Part shown: positions 52,261 to 60,426 of the stretch, one piece after another
Layout: each line of letters starts with the position of its first letter
Position numbering within the stretch: position 1 is the stretch's first letter
NCBI RefSeq assembly: GCF_009834785.1
Contig: NZ_WUYX01000071.1
Span: 151,980 to 215,979, forward strand
DNA length: 64,000 nucleotides
Direction of reading: 5' to 3'
From: Natronorubrum halalkaliphilum
GTDB taxonomy: Archaea; Halobacteriota; Halobacteria; Halobacteriales; Natrialbaceae
The notes under the pieces: generated by a model
Told to the model about the DNA's origin: nothing
The model's input: only the letters and a program-made list of their open reading frames with translations
The model's database searches: none
Program-made: the position numbers and the translations under genes

Positions 52261-52824
52261 ATGAGAATGAATCGACGCAATGTGTTAGTTGGACTGGGTA
52301 CGATTGTTGCTGGCGGCGGCGCTGCGCTTGGGACGGGCGCGTTTAGTAGTGTGGCGGCTGATCGCGATGTTGATATCGAGGTTGCTGATGATGCAGATGC
52401 GTTCCTCTCAATTGATATCCACTCTGATTCATCAGATAGTGACTTTGTCGAAAAAGAGACTGGCGACCGCGAAATAGTCTCATTTGATTTTTCTGGGGAT
52501 AATGATGATGATGGCCTCAATGATGAGGCACGAACCGACTTCCATAACCTAATTACGATAACTAACAATGGATCAAACCAGGTTACTTTGAATATAACTG
52601 CAAAAAACGATAGTGGTAATGACGTTACTGATGGGTTCGTGGCATATGAGGGAGATACGCCAGACACTGAGATCGATGACACGAAACTTGGTGAATCCGG
52701 ATCTGATGACCCTGATGACGAAATTGCTGTCGGATTTCGATTTGACACGACTAATATTGGCGCCGCCGACCTCGAAGCTGTGGATACAATCGAAATTACC
52801 GCTGAGGAAGATGAGTCAACATAG
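52261..52824 (+). CDS. Tat-exported TasA/camelysin-like (DUF1102-type) protein
   Basis: A 187-residue protein. MNRRNVLVGLGTIVAGGG is a twin-arginine signal ending in ALGTGAFSSV. The mature part starts AADRDVDIEVADDADAFLSI and later has FHNLITITNNGSNQVTLNI, the same layout (G-x-F-S-S, then F-x-I-x-N-N-G) as TasA/camelysin-type fibre proteins. Codons are more A/T-rich than its neighbours. ATG at 52261 or 52267. It is the best candidate for a major fibre or surface subunit, with the peptidase gene 1.4 kb downstream. Confidence 0.7.
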   Translation: MRMNRRNVLVGLGTIVAGGGAALGTGAFSSVAADRDVDIEVADDADAFLSIDIHSDSSDSDFVEKETGDREIVSFDFSGDNDDDGLNDEARTDFHNLITITNNGSNQVTLNITAKNDSGNDVTDGFVAYEGDTPDTEIDDTKLGESGSDDPDDEIAVGFRFDTTNIGAADLEAVDTIEITAEEDEST

Positions 52825-52921
52825 TACTATTTTCTAAGTCCCACACTAGCGAAGGAGAGTTATATCCACCTATGCCAGTGTAACATTATCGCTTACTCGG
52901 GGCTTTTCAAGAGTTATACTA

Positions 52922-54070
52922 ATGCCATCCACCAAAATCCTCCTCACCGCTGCAGCAGCCTGCTTTCTCTTCGCGCTTGCAGTCCCAACAGTCGCATTTC
53001 CGATGGGTGAGGACGAGCCAACGGAGGATGTCAGCCTCGAGCCAACGTCCCAATACGCGACGATCACCGACGACGAGCTCCGACTCGATCTCGAGAAACT
53101 CAACAATCGAGCGGCCACCACCTTCCACGACGTCTTCTCGATCACCGTCAACGACGACGCCGTCGAACGGATCTGGATCAGTAACGATGTCGACGGGCTC
53201 ACGTTCTACGAAGGCACGGACCAAGCGAGCGAACTCGACGAATCCAACCCGCTCGAGCCGTCTGCAGGTCAGACGACAGCCATCGGCGTCGCCGTCGATA
53301 CCCATCTCGCCCAGAGTGGCACGGAGACGTTCACGGTGCACGTCGAGTACGAGGACGAGACAGCCGAAGCCGAGTCAGACGACCGTCCCAAAGCAGTTAC
53401 GCTCGAGTCGCTCAACGTGACCCCGAAGACACTCGAGACGGGCGGCTCGGTAGCGGTCAACGCCACATACCGGAACGACGGAACCGCGACGAAAGACGTC
53501 ACGTCCGAACTGACCGTCGACGGCACCGTCGTCGATAGGAAGACGGTCGAAATCGACCCCGGTGAAACGAAGTCGGTCACCTTCGAGAGACAGATGCAGT
53601 GGCCGGGACGCTACGCCGTCGGGGTTGACGGCACAGCGAGCGAACGGGTAACCGTCGAGGGGCCGCCGATCGATGTGCTCAACGCCTCGGTCACCACCGC
53701 CGAACTCACCGCGGGTGAGACGGGGACAGTCGAAGCGGTCGTATCGAACCCGACGGACACGCGGGTCGACCGCACGCTCGAGTTCGCGGTCGACGGGATC
53801 GTCGTCGACACTAGATCGGTCACGCTCGAGCCGAATTCGGAACGAACGGTCACGTTCGAACGGCAGTTCGGCGAGGCGAAAACGTACGATATCGCGGTCA
53901 GTGGCGTCGAAGCGGGCTCGGTCACGGTTTCGGAACGCGAGCCGTACCTGATCCGAGATCGAGAACTCTCAGCGGCGACGACGGCGGCGCTCGCACCGCC
54001 GATGACGATGGGATTCCTGTTCTTAGCCATTGCCGCGAACCGTCGCTGGGCGCTCGTCTCGACGCGGTAG
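52922..54070 (+). CDS. Exported Ig-like (CARDB-type) protein with DUF1102-like N-domain
   Basis: A 382-residue protein. Signal peptide about 1-25. An N-terminal beta domain (about 35-145; TITDDELRLDLEKLNNRAAT and FHDVFSITVNDDAV) resembles the fold of its upstream neighbour. Two CARDB/Ig-like domains follow (about 158-245 and 248-340), each with a GETxSVTFERQ-type strand pair. A C-terminal membrane helix (about 355-373) anchors it outside-in. It may be a minor, membrane-anchored component of a fibre made by the gene at 52261. Confidence 0.7.
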   Translation: MPSTKILLTAAAACFLFALAVPTVAFPMGEDEPTEDVSLEPTSQYATITDDELRLDLEKLNNRAATTFHDVFSITVNDDAVERIWISNDVDGLTFYEGTDQASELDESNPLEPSAGQTTAIGVAVDTHLAQSGTETFTVHVEYEDETAEAESDDRPKAVTLESLNVTPKTLETGGSVAVNATYRNDGTATKDVTSELTVDGTVVDRKTVEIDPGETKSVTFERQMQWPGRYAVGVDGTASERVTVEGPPIDVLNASVTTAELTAGETGTVEAVVSNPTDTRVDRTLEFAVDGIVVDTRSVTLEPNSERTVTFERQFGEAKTYDIAVSGVEAGSVTVSEREPYLIRDRELSAATTAALAPPMTMGFLFLAIAANRRWALVSTR

Positions 54071-54196
54071 CGAACGAAGCGCTACTCGAGCTCCGACGAC
54101 CGCTGTCATACCTCTCGGGATCTTTAAGATGGCCGCGTTCGAAACGTTCCGACGATCGAATAGTTTGCTACCAATGACACGCTTCGTTGCGGGACG

Positions 54197-55360
54197 ATGA
54201 CGGGAAACTCGCTCCTCAAGCAAACGCTCGGAGCAGTCATTGCACTCGCCCTTATCCTCTTGCTGGTCGGGCAACTCCTCGGGCAGCCGATCCTGTTGGG
54301 CTACGTCGCGACCGGGAGCATGGAGCCGACGATGAACGCCGGCGACGGCTTCGTTGCGATTCCGAGCGTTCTCACCGGCTCCGTCGATGAGGGCGATGTC
54401 GTCGTTTTCCAGGCTCGAGAGCTCCACGGCGGGGGACTAACGACCCACCGCGTGGTCGGCGAGACCGACGAGGGATACGTCACGAAGGGGGATGCAAACC
54501 CGTTCACGGATCAGGACGGCGCCGAACCGCACGTCACGGACGGACAGATCGTCGCCGAGGCCTGGCAGGTAAACGGCGAGGTGGTGACGATTCCCCATCT
54601 CGGATCTGCAATCATGGGCGTCCAGAGCACTGCGGAGTCCGCTTCCGGAACGATCGCCCCTGTCCTCGGGCTGACGACATCGGCCGACTCGGAGGGGCTG
54701 GGTGCGTTGCTGGTCGCCGCCGGAGTCGCGTTGCTCGGCTTCGGAACGCTGCTGGATCGGCTCGGTCCGGGACGACGCGAGACGACGCGGACGCGCTCTC
54801 GTCAGAATGTGATTGCGTTCTGGACGGCGCTGGGACTCGTCTTGCTCATGTTCGTGACGTTCGCGACTGCGGCGATGGTCGTTCCGTCGGGGACCACCGA
54901 GTACGGCCTCGTGAGTACGGAGACGCCGGAGGACGATCCGCAGATACTCGCGCCGGGCGAGACGGGCGAACTCACCAGGACGATCGAAAACGCGGGGTAT
55001 CTCCCCATCGTGGTCGTCCACGAAGCCGAGAGCAGAAACGTCGCCACCGATCCGAGTACCCAGACGATCGGGATCCGCTCGAGCGGGGAGACGACGGTCC
55101 AGCTTACGGCTCCGGAAACGACGGGCGAGTACACCCGCCACGTCGGCGAGTATCGGTATCTCACGGTGCTTCCGCCGTCAGTACTGGTCTGGCTCCACGG
55201 ATTGCACCCGCTCGCCGCGATCGCCGCAGTAAACGGCGTTATCGTCGGTGTCGCCGTCGCGGTCGTGCTCGTGCTCTTCGGTCACAACGATCTGCGCATG
55301 CGTTCCGGTGGCAGTCACGTTTCGTTATCGACCCGTCTCGAGCGAAAGTTCCGGAAATAA
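54197..55360 (+). CDS. Signal peptidase I, SipW/S26B type, with long C-terminal part
   Basis: A 387-residue membrane peptidase. N-terminal helix (about 10-35), then the active site GSMEPTMNAGD with Ser41 and HRVV with His84, i.e. the Ser-His dyad of archaeal/SipW-type enzymes instead of Ser-Lys. The C-terminal half has further membrane helices (about 170-190, 212-235 and 345-370) around an extracellular beta domain (about 240-335), an extension absent from housekeeping SecII peptidases. It lies downstream of two substrate-like proteins and may mature them. Confidence 0.85.
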   Translation: MTGNSLLKQTLGAVIALALILLLVGQLLGQPILLGYVATGSMEPTMNAGDGFVAIPSVLTGSVDEGDVVVFQARELHGGGLTTHRVVGETDEGYVTKGDANPFTDQDGAEPHVTDGQIVAEAWQVNGEVVTIPHLGSAIMGVQSTAESASGTIAPVLGLTTSADSEGLGALLVAAGVALLGFGTLLDRLGPGRRETTRTRSRQNVIAFWTALGLVLLMFVTFATAAMVVPSGTTEYGLVSTETPEDDPQILAPGETGELTRTIENAGYLPIVVVHEAESRNVATDPSTQTIGIRSSGETTVQLTAPETTGEYTRHVGEYRYLTVLPPSVLVWLHGLHPLAAIAAVNGVIVGVAVAVVLVLFGHNDLRMRSGGSHVSLSTRLERKFRK

Positions 55361-55522
55361 GAATGCTAATTGCGACGACAGCGCTCGGCCGGTATCGTTA
55401 TAGTGATTGCATTAACAGAATGTACGCACGTACGCCCTGCGACCGGTCCACCGACCGGACCGGTCCGGGCAAAATGGGGGACGAAACTCGATTCGACTGC
55501 CCCGGTCGAGGGAGTTTGAACT

Positions 55523-56713
55523 GTGATTGATAATCCCCGTCTCGATCTGTTGCTCGCCGAATACGGCCGTCCGATAACGATCGCACTGGTCGTAATCGGG
55601 GCACTCGCACTCCTCGCAACGGGGTGGGCCGTCGCGAGCCCGTCGACGTCGACGACACCCCAGTACGGCGAGGAGCGGGTCTCGACCGAGGTTCAGACGA
55701 GCGCCGTCGTCGTTCAGAACGGAAGTCTCTGGAACGAGGGAGATCGACTCGAGAACAGTCAGGTCTACATGTTGAACGCCTCGCCGGAGTTGACGGTGGA
55801 ACCGGAGACGAGACTGGTAGACGAAACGGACGGGACGCCGGTCGACGGCGAGGTGAGCCACGAACTACTGCTTCGGTTCGATGCGACCCGAGACGGACAG
55901 TCGTTCTGGAACGAAACGCACACCATAATAGCTGACTCGCCGTCCGTCGACGACGGCGTCGCGACGTCGGCGGGGACGATCGACGTCGAATCCTATCGCG
56001 AGCGGCAGCGTCATCTCGAGCGCGAACTGTCGGGCGTCGGTTCGATCGACCTCGAGTTGGCGCTTCGCGTCGAGTACGAAACCGAACGGAGTACGGGAAC
56101 ACAGCGGGAGTCGACGACGTTTCAGGTGACCAACGACGCGTACTGGCTGGAAGAATCGCTGTCCGCATCGGATCCGAACAGCTATCGGACGGGAACGGTA
56201 GAGACGACCGAGTCGCGAAATCCGGCGACCATCGCCGGACTCTCGCTGCTGGGAACGCTCTCGCTTGCCGGTGCTGCGTTCGTTTCCCGTCGCGCGCCGG
56301 TCGACGAAGAGGCCGCCCGGCGTGCGGTTCACGAGCAGCGGTACGCCGAGTGGATCTCGCGCGGTTCGATTCCGATGTGGATCGGCGACTATCACGTCTC
56401 GCTCGACACCTTAGAGGACGTCGTCGACGTCGCAATCGATACGAACGAGCGCGTCGTCAACGACAAACAACGCGGCCTGTTCGCCGTCGTTAACGACGGT
56501 GTCGTCTACTACTACAGTGAACGCGGCCTCTGGGAGGAGACCGCCTGGCCGGAGATGAACCTCGGCGACCAGCCGGAGCAGGCGGAGCAGTCGGAGATCG
56601 TGGATGCCCAGCCCATGCTTTCGCCGGATGACATGGAACTCGAGGGAAGCGACGAATTCGAGGCTCCCGATGAGGGATTCGATAACGACGAAGACGTCTG
56701 GCGGCAACTGTAG
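55523..56713 (+). CDS. DUF5305-type membrane protein
   Basis: A 396-residue protein with GTG start. One membrane helix near the N-terminus (about 18-38), an extracellular beta-rich domain (about 45-230), a second helix (about 235-255), then a cytosolic acidic domain (about 260-396). The layout and the neighbouring S26B peptidase match a haloarchaeal family annotated as DUF5305 (from memory). Likely accessory to assembly or export of the surface proteins of this cluster. Confidence 0.7.
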   Translation: MIDNPRLDLLLAEYGRPITIALVVIGALALLATGWAVASPSTSTTPQYGEERVSTEVQTSAVVVQNGSLWNEGDRLENSQVYMLNASPELTVEPETRLVDETDGTPVDGEVSHELLLRFDATRDGQSFWNETHTIIADSPSVDDGVATSAGTIDVESYRERQRHLERELSGVGSIDLELALRVEYETERSTGTQRESTTFQVTNDAYWLEESLSASDPNSYRTGTVETTESRNPATIAGLSLLGTLSLAGAAFVSRRAPVDEEAARRAVHEQRYAEWISRGSIPMWIGDYHVSLDTLEDVVDVAIDTNERVVNDKQRGLFAVVNDGVVYYYSERGLWEETAWPEMNLGDQPEQAEQSEIVDAQPMLSPDDMELEGSDEFEAPDEGFDNDEDVWRQL

Positions 56714-56760
56714 CAGTCGACGTTACTGCATCCCAGTCACGAAGCAGCGACCGAGGCAAT

Positions 56761-56805
56761 CTGTGCGCGTGTACTGACGTCCAGTAGCCACCAGTAGCTA
56801 CCACA
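56761..56805 (-). repeat. Family-3 element, partial copy
   Basis: Minus strand reads CTACTGGACGTCAGTACACG, the left half of family 3 with the CACTGGACGTCAGTG palindrome altered at both ends. The right half is not found. Confidence 0.55.
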
Positions 56806-56944
56806 TCCGTCTCGGTTGCTGCGTCTTTCACCAAAACCTGACTACCGAGTCAATTCTCGATATATCGACGCAGACGCTGTCTGGACGTACTTTACTGAGA
56901 CATATCTCTTGCAATCTTTCATGACAGTGTCGGGCGTAAGGCTC

Positions 56945-56953
56945 AACTTTTAT
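56945..56953 (+). promoter_or_regulatory. TATA box of the small winged-helix gene
   Basis: CTTTTATAC lies 27-35 bases before the ATG at 56980, fitting a leaderless or near-leaderless message. Confidence 0.55.
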
Positions 56954-56979
56954 ACTGCTGGGGGCTTTCGATTCGTAAT

Positions 56980-57273
56980 ATGGCAGAGACTGACGGGGAG
57001 GACATCGAAGATTTGCCACCGAGCGCCAAACTCGTCTTCAAGGTTCTCGAGTATGATGGGCCACTGACCCAAAAGCAGATCGTCGAGGAATCGATGCTAT
57101 CGGCCCGGACCGTCCGGTATGCACTCGAGCGGTTGGAGGAAATCGGGATCGTCAACGAGGATATCTACTTTGCAGACGCTCGACAGAGCCTCTACCGACT
57201 CGAGGAACCGGTGGCAGCGGACGGAAACGGCGTCGAAGAGGCCCCGAAAAAGGACGCCTGCTGCGCTGAATAA
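56980..57273 (+). CDS. Small winged helix-turn-helix regulator
   Basis: A 97-residue protein. SAKLVFKVLEYDGPLTQKQI VEESMLSARTVRYALERLEE is a TrmB/MarR-type wHTH with the recognition helix around 47-58. The C-terminus ends in a vicinal pair, DACCAE, that could sense metal or redox state. Lies 49 bp before a membrane-protein gene on the same strand. Confidence 0.78.
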   Translation: MAETDGEDIEDLPPSAKLVFKVLEYDGPLTQKQIVEESMLSARTVRYALERLEEIGIVNEDIYFADARQSLYRLEEPVAADGNGVEEAPKKDACCAE

Positions 57274-57321
57274 CCGATAACAAACGGCAGCATTATTTTG
57301 TCGCAGTAACCGATCCCTTGC

Positions 57322-57735
57322 ATGGACAAGGAGCGTCTCCCCCGGTGGGGATGGCTGTTGATCGGGCTGTTCGCGATGGCGATCACCGCAAATTTACTCA
57401 ACTTTTTCGTGTTCGAACCTGCGGGACTCCCCAGTGACTACCAGGTAATTACCGTAATCACCTCGATGGCGCCGGTGTTGATCTACATCGGCGTCTGGTA
57501 CGACGAGGATCGACAGCAGTACTGGGACCACTCTCGGGAACATATCGTCGGTGACGTGCTGTTCGTCGTCGTCGGTGCCGCGATCGGTTCGGCGATCGCG
57601 CTCGTCGCCATCGTCGACTTCGACTTCCCGCAGATTCTACAGGATGTTGTCGGAATGGCCGCCGGCTTCATGCTGTCGTGGGGGCTGTTCTGGTGGCGGA
57701 ACCCGGACCTGTACCGCGGCGAATCCGGACGCTGA
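57322..57735 (+). CDS. Four-helix membrane protein
   Basis: A 137-residue protein with hydrophobic segments at about 10-30, 42-58, 77-98 and 108-124, and a charged loop with DEDRQQYWDHSREH. Probably co-transcribed with the wHTH gene upstream. Its stop is 10 bp before a family-2 element. Function unknown. Confidence 0.65.
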   Translation: MDKERLPRWGWLLIGLFAMAITANLLNFFVFEPAGLPSDYQVITVITSMAPVLIYIGVWYDEDRQQYWDHSREHIVGDVLFVVVGAAIGSAIALVAIVDFDFPQILQDVVGMAAGFMLSWGLFWWRNPDLYRGESGR

Positions 57736-57745
57736 CCGACGGCTG

Positions 57746-57854
57746 ATACTGTTGGACAGAACGACGTGAAGCCGATCGGTCTGCTGGAGCCGTCACCGTC
57801 GGCGACGACCCCGAATTCACGGTCGACTTCGTATTGACTGCTGTCCGACAGTAT
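57746..57854 (+). repeat. 109-bp inverted-repeat element, family 2 (copy 3)
   Basis: The best-preserved ends of the family: ATACTGTTGGACAG and CTGTCCGACAGTAT, inverted repeats with one mismatch. Shares TTCGTATTGACTGCTGTCCG with the 45755 copy (there GTCGTATTGACTGCTGTCCG). It sits between the convergent membrane-protein and nadE genes. Confidence 0.88.
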
Positions 57855-57883
57855 GAGCACAGCACGTGGCTGTGTCGTCTGCA

Positions 57884-58771
57884 CTACTCACCGCGGTCGG
57901 CAATCCCCGGTGTCGGTGGCATGGCTCGTTTGTGCCGGGTTTCGGCACAGAGCCACGCGAGCGACCGGGCCGTTTCGGGATCCATGTCGAGCGCCTCAGC
58001 GGCCTCGCTGACCGGTTGCTCCTCGTCGACGAGTCGCTGTAGCAGAGGATCGATGACGTCGTAGGAGGCCCCGAGTTCGTCGGCGTCGGTCTGGTCCGCC
58101 CAGAACCCCGCCGTCGGCTCCTTGCTAACGATTCGCCGGGGGATCCCGATCCGTTTTGCGAGCGCTCGAACCTCGGTTTTGTAGAGGTCGCCGATCGGAT
58201 ACGCGTCGGCCGCACCGTCACCGTATTTCGTGAAGTAGCCCAACAGGAACTCCGAGCGGTTCGACGTCCCGAGGACGAGCCGTTGTTGCCGGTTGGCCGC
58301 GTAGTACGTACAGGTCATCCGCAACCGCGCGGTCACGTTCCCGATCGCGTGGTTTCGCTCGTTCGGCCGATCGGATTCGTCCCGGTCGGAACGAGACTCG
58401 AGCGGACTCGCGACCGTTTGCTCGAACGCCTCGAGAACCGGTCGCAACTGGATCGCTTCGAACTCGATTCCGAGCCCCTCCGCGATAGTTTGGGCCTCGC
58501 TGACACCGGCGTGTTCGGTCTTGTGGCAGGGAAGGCCGAGTCCGAGTACCTGATCGCTTCCCAGCGCTTCGGCCGCGAGCGCCGCCGTTACCGTTGAATC
58601 GATGCCGCCGCTCATCGCCACGACGACGCCGTCTGCACCCGCATCCGCGACAGTCGTTCGAACGTCGGCGACGATCTGCGACCGGACCGCCTCGAGGCCC
58701 GGCCGATCCGTGATGAACGAGCCGTTCGCGGATCCCTCATAGTAGACGATCGTCTTCCTATCTGCGCCCAT
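57884..58771 (-). CDS. nadE: NAD+ synthase
   Basis: A 295-residue enzyme that amidates deamido-NAD with ammonia and ATP. P-loop of the PP-ATPase type: VVAMSGGIDST (50-60). LGTSNRSEFLLGYFTKYGDGAAD and the ISKEPTAGFW-type segment (RIVSKEPTAGFWADQTDADELG) are family signatures. No glutaminase domain, so ammonia-dependent. ATG at 58771; the codon for a longer version is TTG. TATA-like CATTTATAC lies about 48-55 bases upstream on the minus strand. Confidence 0.93.
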   Translation of the reverse strand: MGADRKTIVYYEGSANGSFITDRPGLEAVRSQIVADVRTTVADAGADGVVVAMSGGIDSTVTAALAAEALGSDQVLGLGLPCHKTEHAGVSEAQTIAEGLGIEFEAIQLRPVLEAFEQTVASPLESRSDRDESDRPNERNHAIGNVTARLRMTCTYYAANRQQRLVLGTSNRSEFLLGYFTKYGDGAADAYPIGDLYKTEVRALAKRIGIPRRIVSKEPTAGFWADQTDADELGASYDVIDPLLQRLVDEEQPVSEAAEALDMDPETARSLAWLCAETRHKRAMPPTPGIADRGE

Positions 58772-59004
58772 GCTGTCCAAACACCTTTTGATCCATACGA
58801 CAATCGATCATTCGTCTCGTATAAATGCCTACTCCTTAAACAGCTAGTAGTTTCTCTGTGCGTATCCGTCACACGGTCGGTCCGAAGCGGGTGGCCCGTC
58901 GTCGGCTATCGGGGCCGCTGAAACGCACTGCACGCCCGACGTTCTCCGAGAGATACAATTATATTGGACAGTTTCGATGCCAACTCACGACGTCGAATCG
59001 CTCC

Positions 59005-60058
59005 ATGTCGCCCACTACTCCAGCCCGCGACCTCCGTCTCCGAATGCTCGTCGCGCTCGGCCTGCTCGTTTGTCTGCCGTTCGCGTTCGCTTACACCGGT
59101 CTCTTTCTCGCTAACACCGTAGGAATCGCGTTGCTCGAGTGGGCTACCGAACGGCCCTCCAGCGTCGAATTCTCCATCGACCGATCCTCCTGACGGTCGT
59201 CATCCTCGGCGGTCTCGTCGTGCAGTACTGGCTCGGCCCGCGGACCGTCCTCGGGTCGGTGGGGACTCGACGGGTCGATGCGACCGAGCACCCCGACCTG
59301 CACGCCACCGTGACGCGACTGTCGTCCCAGATCGACATCGCGAAGCCGAAGTCGCGGTGATCTCGAGCGACGTTCCCAACGCCTTCGCCGTCGCCGGCGG
59401 CGGTCAGGAGAGCATCGTCGTCACCGAGGGGCTCCTCGAGGCGCTCGAAGCCGACGAACTCGAGGCCGTCGTCGCACACGAACTCGCCCACCTGAAAAAC
59501 CGAGACGCGAACCTGATGACCGTCGCCTGGCTGTTACCGACGATACCCTACTACCTCGCAGTCGTCGCGTTCTACGTCCTCTACGGGCTCTTTCGACTGT
59601 TCGGACACGGGTTCGGTAGCCGCTCGAGAAGTGGCAACGGCGACGGTCGCGGCCTCGCTGTCGCGATCGTCGTCATCGTCGTCTGTGCCGTCGTCACCCT
59701 GACGGTCTCGGCGATGTTCTGGGCCGCGAGTGTCCTCTTCTACCGGATCCTCTCGCGACAGCGGGAGTACGCCGCCGATCGAGCGGCGGCGACGATCACG
59801 GGGTCGCCAGCCGCACTGGCCAACGCGCTCGAGACCATCGACGGCGCGATGCCCGACCTGCCGGACCGGGATCTCCGGAAACTCGACGGCGGTGCTGAGG
59901 CACTGTATCTCGCACCGCTCGAGTCCCGGGCGTTCGGATCGAAGGAACTCGTCAGCACGGAGATCTTCCCGGACACGCATCCGTCGACCGACGAGCGAAT
60001 CGAACAGTTGCGTCAACTGAGTGCCGACTCCGGGACCAGACACGGGCCGGAGCCCTGA
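59005..60058 (+). pseudogene. htpX: HtpX-like M48 membrane protease, two frameshifts
   Basis: Three successive frames together make one HtpX-like protein. Frame 1 (59005 to about 59175) encodes RLRMLVALGLLVCLPFAFAY. Frame 2 (about 59175-59350) encodes RPILLTVVILGGLVVQYWLG then IDIAKPK. Frame 3 (from about 59350) encodes VAVISSDVPNAFAV, the zinc site VVAHELAHLKNRD, and membrane segments to a normal C-terminus. Each shift fits loss of one base; after AAGCCGAA a G seems missing. The catalytic part is intact, so it is either a recent pseudogene, a sequencing artefact or expressed from an internal start. Confidence 0.75.
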
Positions 60059-60101
60059 CCGACGGGCCGCGTGATCGAGATTCGCTCGGCTCCAACGCTT
60101 C

Positions 60102-60184
60102 AGACGGTTTACTGTAAGTCATTTCCGGCGCAACCGCGACCCGGGGGGGCGGTCGCGCCGGTAAATCGGTACAGCAATCCGTAT
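60102..60184 (+). repeat. 83-bp inverted-repeat element, family 1, core type II (copy F)
   Basis: Ends AGACGGTTTACTGTA and TACAGCAATCCGTAT with the internal arms CCGGCGCAACCGC and GCGGTCGCGCCGG, shared with copy E and different from A-D. It lies 43 bp after the htpX-like stop codon. Confidence 0.88.
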
Positions 60185-60213
60185 CAGTTGCCCGACGGGA
60201 TCCGTTGTGGCGA

Positions 60214-60294
60214 TAGTAGTCACTGAACGTCAGTGTACACCTGATCGCACGACGGCTGTGCGTTCGGTGTGTGAACAGTTTCAGTTGGTACTAC
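60214..60294 (+). repeat. 81-bp inverted-repeat element, family 3 (intact copy)
   Basis: Starts TAGTAGTCACTGAACGTCAG and ends CAGTTTCAGTTGGTACTAC. The outer 12-13 bases are imperfect inverted repeats (GTAGTCACTGAAC versus the complement GTAGTACCAACTG). It follows a family-1 element by 29 bp. Confidence 0.8.
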
Positions 60295-60426
60295 ATCGCC
60301 CGGTAGCGGCCCCAGTGAAACAAGTACGATAGCGACCCTCACCTCGAAGTAATGGATAGTTTCCAGAGCGCCTGTATTTTCGAATATATAGAAATATTTA
60401 ACCAATTGTTGTTTAAATGACCGATA

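Noticed and set aside
59139..59360. Programmed frameshifting in the htpX-like gene
   Set aside because: No slippery heptamer is evident at either jump, and two shifts would be needed. Mutation or sequencing error is simpler.
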